64,000 bases of DNA, taken from positions 3,038,001 to 3,102,000 of the forward strand of contig NZ_CP104582.1 of NCBI RefSeq assembly GCF_029814935.1. Reading direction: 5' to 3'. Each line of letters starts with the position of its first letter. Position 1 is the stretch's first letter. Below the pieces are notes generated by a model that worked only from the letters and a program-made list of their open reading frames with translations, was not told where the DNA came from and did no database searches. Source of the stretch: Pseudomonas sp. GD03919. Its GTDB lineage: Bacteria > Pseudomonadota > Gammaproteobacteria > Pseudomonadales > Pseudomonadaceae. A program made the translations under genes and the position numbers. This document shows, in pieces, positions 47,775 through 57,321 of this stretch.

Positions 47775-49463
47775 TTACTTCTTGCCGAGTTTCTTCAGCT
47801 CTTCGTCGCGCAGTTCGCGACGCAGGATCTTGCCGACGTTGGTGGTCGGCAGCATGTCGCGGAACTCGACGGCCTTGGGTACCTTGTAGCCGGTGAGGTT
47901 GGCGCGCATGTGCTCCATCACCTGTTCCTTGGTCACGCTCTCGCCCGGCTTGACCACCACGAACACCTTGATCGCTTCGCCGGATTTTTCGTCCGGAATA
48001 CCGATCGCGGCGCACTGCAGCACGCCCGGCAGGGTTGCCAGCACGTCTTCCAGTTCGTTCGGGTAGACGTTGAAGCCGGACACCAGAATCATGTCCTTCT
48101 TGCGGTCGACGATACGCAGGTAGCCGTCTTCCTGGATCAGACCGATGTCGCCGGTCTTCAGCCAGCCTTCGGCGTCGAGGATTTCGTCGGTGGCTTCCTG
48201 GCGCTGCCAGTAGCCCTTCATCACCTGCGGGCCTTTCACGCACAGCTCGCCGATCTCGCCGATCGCCAGTTCCTGGCCGTCGTCGTTGACGATCTTGCAC
48301 AGGGTCGACGGCACCGGAATACCGATGGTGCCGAGCTGGATGGCGCTGAACGGGTTGACCGTGGCCACCGGGCTGGTCTCGGTCATGCCGAAGCCTTCGC
48401 AGATGGCGCAGCCAGTGACTTCCTTCCAGCGCTCGGCGGTGGCCAGTTGCAGGGCCATGCCGCCGGAGACGGTGAGCTTCAGACTGGAGAAGTCCAGCTT
48501 GCGGAAATCCTCGTTATTGCACAGGGCAACGAACAGGGTATTGAGGCCGACGAAACCGGTGAAGCGGTACTTGGCCAGATCCTTGACCACCGCCGGCAGG
48601 TCGCGCGGGTTGGTCAGCAGGATGTTGTGGCCGCCGATCAGCATCATCGCCATGCAGTGAAAGGTGAAGGCGTAGATGTGGTACAGCGGCAGCGGCGCGA
48701 TCAGCACTTCGCAACCTTCATCGAGGTTGGCGCCCATCAGCTCCTTGACCTGCAGCATGTTGGCGACCAGGTTGCGATGGGTGAGCATGGCGCCCTTGGC
48801 CACACCGGTGGTGCCGCCGGTGTATTGCAGCACGGCGATATCGGTATTGCTCGGGTTGGCTTCGACCACGCTCTGACCACGGCCTTTGGCCAGCGCATCG
48901 TTGAGCTTGACCGCCTGCGGCAGGTTGTAGGCCGGCACCATCTTCTTCACGTGCTTGATCACGGCGTTGACCAGCAAACGCTTGAAGGTCGGCAGCATGT
49001 CGCCGACTTCGGTGACGATCACGGTCTTGACGCCGGTCTTGGGCACGACCTGCTCGGCCAGGTGGGCCATGTTGGCCAGGCAGATCAGCGCCTTGGCGCC
49101 GGAGTCGTTGAACTGGTGCTCCATTTCCCGCGCGGTGTACAGCGGGTTGGTGTTGACCACCACCAGGCCGGCGCGCATGGCACCGAAGACCACGACGGGA
49201 TATTGCAGCACGTTGGGCAACTGCACGGCGATGCGGTCGCCGGGCTTGAGATCGGTGTGCTTTTGCAGGTAGGCGGCGAAGTCACCGGAGAGCTTGTAGA
49301 TCTCGCCGTAGGTGAGCGTCTTGCCCAGGTTGCTGAAAGCAGGCTTGTCGGCGAAGCGTTGGCAGGACTCTTTCAGTACCGCGAGGATGTTCGGGTACTG
49401 GTCGGGATTGATTTCGGCAGCAACCCCAACGGGATACTTGTCCTTCCAGAAGTTTTCGGTCAT
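47775..49463 (-). CDS. fadD1: Long-chain fatty acid-CoA ligase FadD1
   Basis: FadD1 couples fatty acids to CoA through an acyl-adenylate, at the inner membrane. The 562-residue protein has the AMP motif YTGGTTGVAKGAMLTHRN near residue 215, GFGMTETSPVATVN, the hinge WLKTGDIG, and a C-terminal Lys in TTNVGKILRRELRD. The duplicated gene upstream (49854) is fadD2. The fadD2-fadD1 order matches P. aeruginosa, where both act on exogenous fatty acids. A 390-base gap separates them, so fadD1 likely has its own promoter. Confidence 0.94.
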   Translation of the reverse strand: MTENFWKDKYPVGVAAEINPDQYPNILAVLKESCQRFADKPAFSNLGKTLTYGEIYKLSGDFAAYLQKHTDLKPGDRIAVQLPNVLQYPVVVFGAMRAGLVVVNTNPLYTAREMEHQFNDSGAKALICLANMAHLAEQVVPKTGVKTVIVTEVGDMLPTFKRLLVNAVIKHVKKMVPAYNLPQAVKLNDALAKGRGQSVVEANPSNTDIAVLQYTGGTTGVAKGAMLTHRNLVANMLQVKELMGANLDEGCEVLIAPLPLYHIYAFTFHCMAMMLIGGHNILLTNPRDLPAVVKDLAKYRFTGFVGLNTLFVALCNNEDFRKLDFSSLKLTVSGGMALQLATAERWKEVTGCAICEGFGMTETSPVATVNPFSAIQLGTIGIPVPSTLCKIVNDDGQELAIGEIGELCVKGPQVMKGYWQRQEATDEILDAEGWLKTGDIGLIQEDGYLRIVDRKKDMILVSGFNVYPNELEDVLATLPGVLQCAAIGIPDEKSGEAIKVFVVVKPGESVTKEQVMEHMRANLTGYKVPKAVEFRDMLPTTNVGKILRRELRDEELKKLGKK

Positions 49464-49853
49464 GGAAGCCCACTCCTAAGCAACAGCTGATCTTCACCGC
49501 GCAACGGCGGTTGTTTGTTGTGTATTTAGCTCGCTTTCCCGCTGGCCCAAGGCCCGGAAGCGCGCCGAGAGTAGCAGCTTTGCCAGAGGCCCACCAGCAC
49601 CTAAAACCGGCCATAGAGCCTAAAAAGTGACCAGCATACAAACATTAGTCACATGCACCATCTACTCGAAAGCTCGCATGAAAGGCCTCTAACTCGCACG
49701 TTACAGGGCATTCAGCCTAGCGCGAATCAATACCGGTGCAGGGCCGGAACGGCCTGAGTGGGCGAAGGTAGTTACGAAATCACAACAATTGGACTGCCAT
49801 GTGGCAGCAGAGGCGGGAAGGCCCCTGCCCGGCAACGGGAAGGGGCCTTGGGG
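49464..49853 (-). promoter_or_regulatory. Intergenic region between fadD2 and fadD1
   Basis: The 390 bases hold the upstream region of fadD1 and a nested hairpin AAGGCCCCT/AGGGGCCTT (49818-49849) behind fadD2 that may terminate it, though a T-run is lacking. No clear fatty-acid regulator box was found by eye. Confidence 0.5.
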
Positions 49854-51542
49854 TCAGGCGATGTCGCGCAGCTCGCGACGCAGAATCTTGCCGACCGGGG
49901 TCATTGGCAGCGAATCCCTGAAGACGATGTACTTGGGCACCTTGTAGCCGGTGAAGTTTTCCTTGCAGTAGGCCTTGAGCTCTTCGGCGGTCACGCCGCC
50001 GTCGCGCGGCACCACGAACAGCTTGACCGCCTCCCCGGACTTCTCGTCTGGCACGCCAATGGCCGCACAGCTGGCGACTTTCGGATGCGCCATGACTACA
50101 TCCTCGATCTCGTTGGGATACACATTGAAACCCGAGACGATGATCATGTCCTTCTTGCGGTCGACGATACGCACGAAACCGTCCGGGTCGATCACGGCAA
50201 TGTCGCCGGTCTTGAACCAGCCTTCGGCGTCGAGCACCTCGGCAGTGGCCTCCTCGCGTTGCCAGTAGCCCTTCATCACCTGCGGGCCCTTGATGCACAG
50301 CTCGCCGCGTTCGCCCAGCGGCAGCTCGTTGCCGTCGTCATCGATCACCTTGAACGCCGTGCCCGGCACCGGAATACCAACCGTACCCAGGCGTGCCCTG
50401 TCGCCGTAAGGGTTGGTGCTGGCCACCGGCGAGGTCTCGGTCAGGCCGTAACCTTCGACCACGGTGCAGCCGGTTATCTGCTGCCAGCGCTCGGCAGTCG
50501 CCTTGACCAGCGCGGTACCGCCGGAGTTGGTGACCTTAAGGTGGGAGAAGTCCAGGTTCTTGAACTCCGGGTGATCCATCAGCGCAACAAACAGGGTGTT
50601 GAGACCCAGCAGCGCGGAAAACTTCCACTTGCCCAGCTCCTTGACGAAGCCGGGGATGTCGCGCGGGTTGGTGATCAGTACGTTGTGGTTGCCGTTGACC
50701 ATCATGCACATGCAGTTCGCGGTGAAGGCATAGATGTGGTACAGCGGCAGCGGCGCGATCATGATCTCCTGGCCCTGCTTCATCAGCGGCGTGCCGTCTT
50801 CGCCGAGCTGCGACAGGCAGGCATCGACCTGCAGCATGTTGGCCACCAGGTTGCCGTGGGTGAGCATGGCGCCCTTGGCTACGCCGGTAGTGCCGCCGGT
50901 GTACTGCAGCACGGCAATGTCGTCGTGGCTGGCCTTGACCGGCGCCAGCGCCTGGCCCTGGCCCTGCTTGAGCACCTGCTTGAACGGGATCGCCTGCGGC
51001 AGATGGTAGTCAGGCACCATCTTCTTGACCTTCTTCACCACGGTGTTGACCAGCCAGCCTTTCAGGCTCGGCAGCAGGTCACCCATCCTGGCTTCGATCA
51101 GGTAGTCGATCTCGGTATCCGGCAGCACTTCCTGCACCAGCTTGCCGAACATGTTCAGGTACACCAGCGCACGCACCCCGGCATCCTTGAACTGGTGGCG
51201 CATCTCGCGGGCGGTGTACAGCGGGTTGGTGTTGACCACGATCAGCCCGGCACGCATGGCGCCGAACACGGCAATCGGATACTGCAGCACGTTGGGCATC
51301 TGCACCGCGATGCGATCGCCCGGTTTGAGGTCGGTGTGCTTCTGCAGGTAGGCGGCGAAGGCCGCAGAGAGGCGATCCAGCTCGGCATAGGTCAGCGTGA
51401 CGCCGAGATTGCTGAAGGCCGGTCGGTCGGCGAAGCGCTTGCACGAGCGCTCGAACACTTCGATCACCGACTTGTAGCTGGACAGGTCGATGTCGTTGGG
51501 CACGCCAGGGGCGCGTTTGTCGTTCCAGAAATCAGGTTGCAT
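49854..51542 (-). CDS. fadD2: Long-chain fatty acid-CoA ligase FadD2
   Basis: The 562-residue paralogue of FadD1 has AMP motif YTGGTTGVAKGAMLTHGN, GYGLTETSPVASTN, WFKTGDIAVI and C-terminal MTPVGKILRREL. Sequence differs most near residues 235-255 (VDACLSQLGEDGTPLMKQGQ), where FadD1 lacks an insertion. It is the first of the tandem pair and diverges from the lipase-like gene at 51760. In P. aeruginosa fadD2 handles shorter chains than fadD1; that distinction is not visible in sequence here. Confidence 0.94.
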   Translation of the reverse strand: MQPDFWNDKRAPGVPNDIDLSSYKSVIEVFERSCKRFADRPAFSNLGVTLTYAELDRLSAAFAAYLQKHTDLKPGDRIAVQMPNVLQYPIAVFGAMRAGLIVVNTNPLYTAREMRHQFKDAGVRALVYLNMFGKLVQEVLPDTEIDYLIEARMGDLLPSLKGWLVNTVVKKVKKMVPDYHLPQAIPFKQVLKQGQGQALAPVKASHDDIAVLQYTGGTTGVAKGAMLTHGNLVANMLQVDACLSQLGEDGTPLMKQGQEIMIAPLPLYHIYAFTANCMCMMVNGNHNVLITNPRDIPGFVKELGKWKFSALLGLNTLFVALMDHPEFKNLDFSHLKVTNSGGTALVKATAERWQQITGCTVVEGYGLTETSPVASTNPYGDRARLGTVGIPVPGTAFKVIDDDGNELPLGERGELCIKGPQVMKGYWQREEATAEVLDAEGWFKTGDIAVIDPDGFVRIVDRKKDMIIVSGFNVYPNEIEDVVMAHPKVASCAAIGVPDEKSGEAVKLFVVPRDGGVTAEELKAYCKENFTGYKVPKYIVFRDSLPMTPVGKILRRELRDIA

Positions 51543-51759
51543 TGTTCTTGTCCTCTTCCCCTGAAGTGATCTGACTGCCCGGAAAATAGCAGCTTAGAGC
51601 CGAGCCGCAAATAGCTCGAAGGCGTCATTGATGGGCTGAATTTCGCAATAAATGTTGTGATTCGTAACCGATCTTTACCACTTCGAAGAAAACCGCGGTG
51701 CTTTGCCTGGTGACGGCCAAGGTGCACAATGCCGCCAATCTCCGGCACAAGGATTCGCC

Positions 51760-52710
51760 ATGCGCCACAATGCCTTTCCCCTGGCCACCCAGGACGGTCT
51801 TCACCTGCACGTCAACCACTGGCATGGTGATCAGCCGCCGCGCGCGGTGGTCATGCTGTCCCACGGCATGGCCGAACACAGTCTGCGCTATGCACGCCTG
51901 GCCGAAAGCCTGGTAGGCGCCGGCTTCGATCTCTATGCGCTGGACCAGCGCGGCCACGGCCAGAGCGCCGCTCAAGGCGTGCTCGGCCACTACGCCGACG
52001 AAGGTGGCTGGGATAAGGTGGTCGGCGACCTGGCCTCGCTCAATCACCATATCCGCCAGCGCTACCCACAGGCGCCGATCTTCCTGTTCGGCCACAGCAT
52101 GGGCAGCTACATCGGCATGGCCTACCTGATGGGGCACAGCTGCAGCCTGCAGGGCGCCGTACTCTCAGGCTCCAACTACCAGCCGGTGGCGCTGTACAAG
52201 GCTGCGCGGCTGATCGCCGGTTTCGAGCGCTGGCGCCTGGGCCCCAAGGGGCGCAGCAAAGTCATCGACTTTCTCTCCTTCGGCTCGTTCAACAAAGCCT
52301 TCAAACCCAACCGCACGGCCTTCGACTGGCTCAGCCGCGACCCGGCGGAAGTGGACAAATACGTGACCGACCCGCTGTGCGGTTTCGTCTGCACCACGCA
52401 GCTGTGGTGTGACCTGCTCGACGGCCTGCAATACATCACCCCGGTCGAGAACCTGGCGCAGATCGATGCCAACCTGCCGCTGCTGGTGATCGGCGGCTCA
52501 CGCGACCCGGTCAGCGACGGCAAGCGCCTGGGTGATCTGGCAGGCGCCCTGCGCGAGGCCGGCGTGCGCGACGTGCAACTGAAGATTTATCCCGAGGCCC
52601 GTCATGAGCTGCTCAACGAGAGCAATCGCGACGAGGTCACCACCCACCTGATCGACTGGCTGCAGCAGGCGCTGAGCCAGGATCGAAGCCCAATCAAGGA
52701 GTGCCCATGA
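51760..52710 (+). CDS. Monoacylglycerol lipase/lysophospholipase-like hydrolase
   Basis: A 316-residue alpha/beta hydrolase with the oxyanion motif LSHGMAEHSLRYARLAE, the nucleophile elbow FGHSMGSYIGMAYLM and a late His in YPEARHELLNES. It is of the lysophospholipase/PldB kind. AAGGA precedes the chosen ATG. Its stop overlaps the phaJ1 start (ATGA), suggesting joint expression, and it diverges from fadD2. It probably frees fatty acids for FadD. Confidence 0.9.
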   Translation: MRHNAFPLATQDGLHLHVNHWHGDQPPRAVVMLSHGMAEHSLRYARLAESLVGAGFDLYALDQRGHGQSAAQGVLGHYADEGGWDKVVGDLASLNHHIRQRYPQAPIFLFGHSMGSYIGMAYLMGHSCSLQGAVLSGSNYQPVALYKAARLIAGFERWRLGPKGRSKVIDFLSFGSFNKAFKPNRTAFDWLSRDPAEVDKYVTDPLCGFVCTTQLWCDLLDGLQYITPVENLAQIDANLPLLVIGGSRDPVSDGKRLGDLAGALREAGVRDVQLKIYPEARHELLNESNRDEVTTHLIDWLQQALSQDRSPIKECP

Positions 52711-53177
52711 CCCAGGTAACCAACATCCCCTACGACGCCCTCGAAGTCGGCCAGCAGGCGAGCTTCGAGAAACAGGTCGAAGAGCGCGACGTGCAACTGT
52801 TCGCCGCCGTCTCCGGTGACAACAATCCGGTGCACCTGGACGCCGCCTTCGCCGCCGAGACCATGTTCAAGGAGCGCATCGCCCACGGCATGTTCACCGG
52901 CGCCCTGATCAGCGCCGCCATCGCCTGCAACCTCCCCGGCCCGGGCACCATCTACCTCGGCCAGCAGCTCAAGTTCACCCGCCCGGTGAAGCTCGGCGAT
53001 ACCCTCACCGTGAAGCTGGAAGTGCTAGAAAAACTGCCGAAGAACCGCGTGCGCATCGCCACCCGTGTGTTCAACCAGGACGGCAAGCAAGTGGTCGACG
53101 GCGAAGCCGAAGTGCTCGCCCCCAGCGCCAAGCAGACCGTGACCATGCCGCCGATGCCGCAGGTGACCGTAAACTGA
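52707..53177 (+). CDS. phaJ1: (R)-specific enoyl-CoA hydratase PhaJ1
   Basis: A 156-residue hot-dog-fold hydratase that turns trans-enoyl-CoA into (R)-3-hydroxyacyl-CoA, a polyhydroxyalkanoate precursor. The catalytic motif is FAAVSGDNNPVHLDAAFA with Asp and His; FKERIAHGMFTGALISAAIA and GPGTIYLGQQLKFTRPVKLG follow, close to what I recall of P. aeruginosa PhaJ1. AAGGAG precedes the ATG and the start overlaps the lipase gene's stop. PHA synthase is outside the window. Confidence 0.9.
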   Translation: MTQVTNIPYDALEVGQQASFEKQVEERDVQLFAAVSGDNNPVHLDAAFAAETMFKERIAHGMFTGALISAAIACNLPGPGTIYLGQQLKFTRPVKLGDTLTVKLEVLEKLPKNRVRIATRVFNQDGKQVVDGEAEVLAPSAKQTVTMPPMPQVTVN

Positions 53178-53189
53178 TGCGCTGCAAGC

Positions 53190-53224
53190 TGGTGCGCGAC
53201 AGCTCTGGCGCGCACCAATTTTGT
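53190..53224 (+). terminator. Terminator of phaJ1
   Basis: TGGTGCGCG pairs with CGCGCACCA over a 10-base loop and is followed by ATTTTGTT. Confidence 0.8.
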
Positions 53225-53246
53225 TCTTTGCTCACAACGCAAATGT

Positions 53247-53292
53247 AGAAATGCGCTTCAAAAAGGCATTTCTTTGTGCAAACAGCACAAAG
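53247..53292. promoter_or_regulatory. Two overlapping perfect dyads before codB
   Basis: AGAAATGC-N11-GCATTTCT (53247-53273) and CTTTGTGC-AAACA-GCACAAAG (53272-53292) overlap by two bases, 96-141 bases before codB. They are likely operator sites, possibly for the PucR-type regulator encoded in the operon. Confidence 0.6.
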
Positions 53293-53387
53293 CTTTTTTG
53301 ACGAGCAGACCAAACCGAACGCACCTGCCACTCTGGCACGCCCCCTGCTATCGCCAAGGCCTCGACACCCACACCGGAGCCAGGTCC

Positions 53388-54659
53388 ATGAGCCATGCCA
53401 CCCCCGATAGCGATTACCCCCTCAGCGAGGTGCCCAACGGCGCACGTAAGGGGCTGTTCTCCACCGCCATCCTGCTGTTCGGCTTCACCTTCTTCACCGC
53501 CACCATGTTCGCCGGCGGCAAGATCGGCATGGCCTTCGACTTCACCACCCTGCTCTGGGCGGCGGTGATCGGTAACCTGCTGCTCGGCCTGTATGCCGCC
53601 GTGCTGGGCCTGATCGCCTGCCGCAGCGGCCTGAACTCGGTGCTGATGGGCCGTTTCTGCTTCGGCGAAGTGGGCAGCAAGCTGTCCGACATGCTGCTCG
53701 GTTTCACCCAGATCGGCTGGTACGCCTGGGGCACGGCGACCATCGCCATCGTCCTGGTGAAAATTCTTGGCCTGCCCGAAGGCCTGACCATACCGCTGAT
53801 GGTGTTGTTCGGCTTCGGTTTCTGCCTCACTGCCTTCGTCGGCTACAAGGGCCTGGACATGCTCTCGCGCGTCGCCGTGCCGGCCATGCTGGTGCTGCTG
53901 GTGGTGTCGCTGTGGATCGCCACCCGTGATATCGGCGGGTTGAGCAGGCTGCTGGCGGTCGAGCCCAAGGAGAGCATGAGCCTGAGCGTGGCCATTACCC
54001 TGGTGTTCGGCACCTTCGTCAGCGGCGCCACCCAGGCCACCAACTGGACGCGTTTCGCCAAGAGCGGCCGCGTCGCGGTACTGGCCAGCCTGTTCGGCTT
54101 CTTCATCGGCAACGGCCTGATGATCGTAGCCGGCGCCTATGGCGCCATCGTCTACCAGCAACCGGACGTAGTCGAAGTGCTGGTGCTGCAAGGGCTGTCC
54201 ATGGCTGCCGTGGTCATGCTGTTACTCAACCTGTGGACCACCCAGGACAACACCATCTACAACTTCGCCGCTGCCGGCTGCAACCTGCTGCGCACCGGCA
54301 AGCGCAAGACCGTCACCCTGGCCGGCGCCGGCATCGGCACCCTGCTGGCCATCGGTGGCATGTACGAGATGCTGATCCCCTTCCTGATCCTGCTCGGCTC
54401 GATCATCCCGCCGATTGGCGGCGTGATCATGGCCGACTACTTCTACGGCCACCGCGCGCGCTACCCGAAACTGGCCGAGGTGCGCCTGCCAGCGTTCAAC
54501 TGGGTCGGCCTGGGTGCCTACCTGATCGGTGCGCTGAGCGCCTACTTCTCGCCCTGGGTCGCGCCGCTGGTGGGTATTGCCATGGCTGCCGTGACCTACG
54601 TCGTGCTGTTTGAACTGAACAAGGCCCTGGTCGGCCGCCAGCAGGTCGCCGGCGCGTGA
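53388..54659 (+). CDS. codB: Cytosine permease
   Basis: CodB imports cytosine. The 423-residue protein has 12 spans of the NCS1 type; it starts MSHATPDSDYPLSEVP and has TFFTATMFAGGKIGMAFDFT and FTQIGWYAWGTATIAIVLVK. The stop overlaps the GTG of the next gene, so it is coupled. The order codB-regulator-codA differs from the direct codBA of E. coli. Confidence 0.94.
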   Translation: MSHATPDSDYPLSEVPNGARKGLFSTAILLFGFTFFTATMFAGGKIGMAFDFTTLLWAAVIGNLLLGLYAAVLGLIACRSGLNSVLMGRFCFGEVGSKLSDMLLGFTQIGWYAWGTATIAIVLVKILGLPEGLTIPLMVLFGFGFCLTAFVGYKGLDMLSRVAVPAMLVLLVVSLWIATRDIGGLSRLLAVEPKESMSLSVAITLVFGTFVSGATQATNWTRFAKSGRVAVLASLFGFFIGNGLMIVAGAYGAIVYQQPDVVEVLVLQGLSMAAVVMLLLNLWTTQDNTIYNFAAAGCNLLRTGKRKTVTLAGAGIGTLLAIGGMYEMLIPFLILLGSIIPPIGGVIMADYFYGHRARYPKLAEVRLPAFNWVGLGAYLIGALSAYFSPWVAPLVGIAMAAVTYVVLFELNKALVGRQQVAGA

Positions 54660-55879
54660 GTCTGACCGTCGCCGACGTGCTCGCCCTGCCCGGCCTGGCC
54701 AGCATGCAGCTGCGTGCCGGCCAGGCCGGGCGCGACAATGCCGTGCGCTGGCCCTACGTGGCCGAGAACGAAGGCATCGCCGATTGGGTGATGGGTGGCG
54801 AGCTGATCTTCGTCACCGGCATCAACCACCCGCGCGACGAAGCCAACCTGCTGCGCCTGGTGCGCGAAGGCCATGAGCGCGTGGTCGCCGGCATGGTCAT
54901 CCTCACCGGCGCCGAGTTCATCCAGGCCATCCCGCCCAGCGTCATCGCCGAGGCCGAGCGCCTGAACCTGCCGCTGATCGAGCAGCCCTACGCACTGAAG
55001 ATGGTGGTGGTCACCCAGGCCATCGGCTCCGCACTGGTGCAGGCGCAGCAGCTCGGTCGCTCGCGCCAGCATGTGCTGGAACAGGTGCTCGACGGTGACT
55101 ACCAGTCGCTCGACGTGTTGCTGCAACGCGGCGACAGCCTGGGCCTGGCGCTGCACGTACCGCGTCAGGTGGCGCTGTTGCGTCTCGACGGCAGCGAGCA
55201 GCTGTTCGGCGACTTGCCTGATGAAGACGCCGAGCGCCAGCTGCAGAGCCGCCAGCAACTGCTGCAACGGCGCCTGGAACAGAGCCTCGGCGAACTCGGT
55301 GACGCGCTGCCGCTGGTCAGCCAGGGCCGTCACTGGATCGCCCTGCTGCCCTGCCCCGATGCCCATGCCGAAGCCCGTGACCGCCAGGCCATGACCATGC
55401 TGCTCGACGAACTGCGCCCACAGCTCGGCCCGCTCCGTCTGTTCCTCGGCCTGGGCTGCGCCGGCTGCGATGCGCCACGTTTCGCCCAGGGTTTGGGTGA
55501 GGCACGCCAGGCCCTGGCCGTGGCGCAGCGCTTTCCCGAGCGCCTGGGCTTGTGCAGTTTCAATGAGCTGGGCGTGCTGGAGCTGCTCGGCGCGATCCGC
55601 GACCGCAGCCTGCTCGACCGCTTCGTCGAGCGCGTGGTCGGCCCGCTGATCGGCGACGACTCGCGCCACCAGCCGGTGCTGATGCCGACGCTGGAAGCCT
55701 GGTTCGCCGAGAACGGCAACCTGGCCCTGGCCGCGCAGCGCCTGAACGTTCACCGCAACACCCTGAGCTACCGTCTACAGCGCATCGAAGCGCTGACCGG
55801 CTGCTCGTTCGAAGATCCGCACGACCGCCTGAACATCAGCGTTGCGCTGTTGATCCGGCGCCTGTCGTCGCCTGCCTGA
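54656..55879 (+). CDS. PucR family transcriptional regulator
   Basis: A 407-residue regulator with an N-terminal PucR domain ([37 protein letters not shown]) and a C-terminal helix-turn-helix ([33 protein letters not shown]) as in the PucR/CdaR group. Its start GTG overlaps the codB stop (GTGA). It lies between codB and codA and so probably senses cytosine or a purine/pyrimidine breakdown product and acts on the two dyads upstream. Confidence 0.92.
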   Translation: MSLTVADVLALPGLASMQLRAGQAGRDNAVRWPYVAENEGIADWVMGGELIFVTGINHPRDEANLLRLVREGHERVVAGMVILTGAEFIQAIPPSVIAEAERLNLPLIEQPYALKMVVVTQAIGSALVQAQQLGRSRQHVLEQVLDGDYQSLDVLLQRGDSLGLALHVPRQVALLRLDGSEQLFGDLPDEDAERQLQSRQQLLQRRLEQSLGELGDALPLVSQGRHWIALLPCPDAHAEARDRQAMTMLLDELRPQLGPLRLFLGLGCAGCDAPRFAQGLGEARQALAVAQRFPERLGLCSFNELGVLELLGAIRDRSLLDRFVERVVGPLIGDDSRHQPVLMPTLEAWFAENGNLALAAQRLNVHRNTLSYRLQRIEALTGCSFEDPHDRLNISVALLIRRLSSPA

Positions 55880-55890
55880 GAGGAAACCTG

Positions 55891-57126
55891 ATGATCATCC
55901 ACAATGCCCGCCTGCGCGGCCGCGACGGCCTGCACCGCATCACCCTGGACGGCGAGCGCATCGCCGCCATCGACGCCCAGCACGCCCTGCCCCCCATCGC
56001 CGAAGGCGACCTGGACGCCGCCGGCAATCTGGTCGTGCCGCCCTTCGTCGAGCCGCACATCCACCTCGACGCCACCCTTACCGCCGGCGAGCCGGCCTGG
56101 AACATGAGCGGCACGCTGTTCGAGGGCATCGAACGCTGGGCCGAGCGCAAGGCGCTGGTGACCCATGAGGACACCAAGACGCGCGCCAAAAAGACCATCG
56201 ACATGCTGGTCGACCACGGCATCCAGCATGTACGCACCCACGTCGACGTCACCGACCCGACCCTCGCTGCGCTCAAGGCCATGCTCGAAGTGCGCGAGGA
56301 AACCCGCCATCTGATCGACCTGCAGATCGTCGCCTTCCCGCAGGAGGGCATCGAGTCCTATGCGAACGGTCGTGCGCTGATGGAACAGGCCGTGGAACTG
56401 GGCGCCGACGTGGTTGGTGGCATCCCACACTTCGAGAACACCCGTGACCAGGGCGTGTCGTCGATCAAGTTCCTCATGGATCTGGCCGAGCGCACGGGCT
56501 GCCTGGTGGACGTGCACTGCGACGAAACCGACGACCCGCAGTCGCGCTTTCTCGAAGTCCTGGCCGAGGAAGCCCGCGTGCGCGGCATGGGCGCACGGGT
56601 CACCGCCAGCCACACCACGGCCATGGGCTCCTACGACAATGCCTACTGCTCCAAGCTGTTCCGCCTGCTGAAGATGAGCGGTATCAGCTTCATTTCCTGC
56701 CCCACCGAGAGCATCCACCTGCAGGGCCGCTTCGACACCTACCCGAAACGTCGCGGCCTGACCCGCGTGGCGGAGATCGACCGCGCCGGAATGAACGTCT
56801 GCTTCGGCCAGGATTCCATCGTCGATCCCTGGTATCCGCTGGGCAACGGCAACATCCTGCGCATCCTCGAAGCCGGCCTGCATATCTGCCATATGCTCGG
56901 CTACGAAGACCTCAAGCGCTGCCTGAACCTGATCACCGACAATTCGGCGCGCGCGCTGAACCTGGGTGATCGCTATGGGCTGGAGGCGGGTCGCCCGGCC
57001 AACCTGCTGATCCTGTCGGCGCCGGACGATTACGAGATGGTGCGCAGCCAGGGCCACGCGCTGGTGTCGGTGCGCCATGGCAAGGTGCTGATGCGCCGTA
57101 CCCCGGCACAGATCGAACGCGCCTGA
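55891..57126 (+). CDS. codA: Cytosine deaminase
   Basis: CodA hydrolyses cytosine to uracil and ammonia. The 411-residue amidohydrolase has the metal site [14 protein letters not shown] near residue 55, CDETDD near 207 after [21 protein letters not shown], and [17 protein letters not shown] with the catalytic Asp. E. coli CodA is 427 residues with the same order. AGAGGAAA precedes the ATG, 11 bases after the regulator's stop. Confidence 0.95.
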   Translation: MIIHNARLRGRDGLHRITLDGERIAAIDAQHALPPIAEGDLDAAGNLVVPPFVEPHIHLDATLTAGEPAWNMSGTLFEGIERWAERKALVTHEDTKTRAKKTIDMLVDHGIQHVRTHVDVTDPTLAALKAMLEVREETRHLIDLQIVAFPQEGIESYANGRALMEQAVELGADVVGGIPHFENTRDQGVSSIKFLMDLAERTGCLVDVHCDETDDPQSRFLEVLAEEARVRGMGARVTASHTTAMGSYDNAYCSKLFRLLKMSGISFISCPTESIHLQGRFDTYPKRRGLTRVAEIDRAGMNVCFGQDSIVDPWYPLGNGNILRILEAGLHICHMLGYEDLKRCLNLITDNSARALNLGDRYGLEAGRPANLLILSAPDDYEMVRSQGHALVSVRHGKVLMRRTPAQIERA

Positions 57127-57143
57127 CGCTCAGATGTGTTGAT

Positions 57144-57262
57144 GGTACCCACGCTCTGCGTGGGCACCTGCACCTGGGGCGCTCCGCGTCCCGCTTGGCG
57201 ATGCCTGAACCGCAGCGGACGCAGAGCGTCCTAGACTGAGCTACCACGCGGAGCGTGGGAGC
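57144..57262. repeat. Pseudomonad intergenic palindromic repeat
   Basis: GGTACCCACGCTCTGCGTGG and TACCACGCGGAGCGTGGGAG bracket an inner GCGCTCCGCGTCCCGC / GCGGACGCAGAGCGTCC pair, forming two arms of one composite palindrome common in this genus. Confidence 0.75.
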
Positions 57263-57292
57263 GATCAACTCATGATCGATAGCCTGTAAAGG

Positions 57293-57319
57293 GCTCGCGG
57301 CTAAAGCCCCTCCCACGCG
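57293..57319. repeat. CTCGCGGCTAAAGCC REP-like half-element
   Basis: GCTCGCGGCTAAAGCCCCTC then CCACGCG, the complement of the motif at 10273-10297 and 19504-19530. Confidence 0.7.
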
Positions 57320-57321
57320 CC

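Noticed and set aside
47910..51569. Two 500-600-codon open frames antisense to fadD1 and fadD2
   Set aside because: Their near-identity to each other merely mirrors the paralogous ligases; protein content is typical of antisense shadows.
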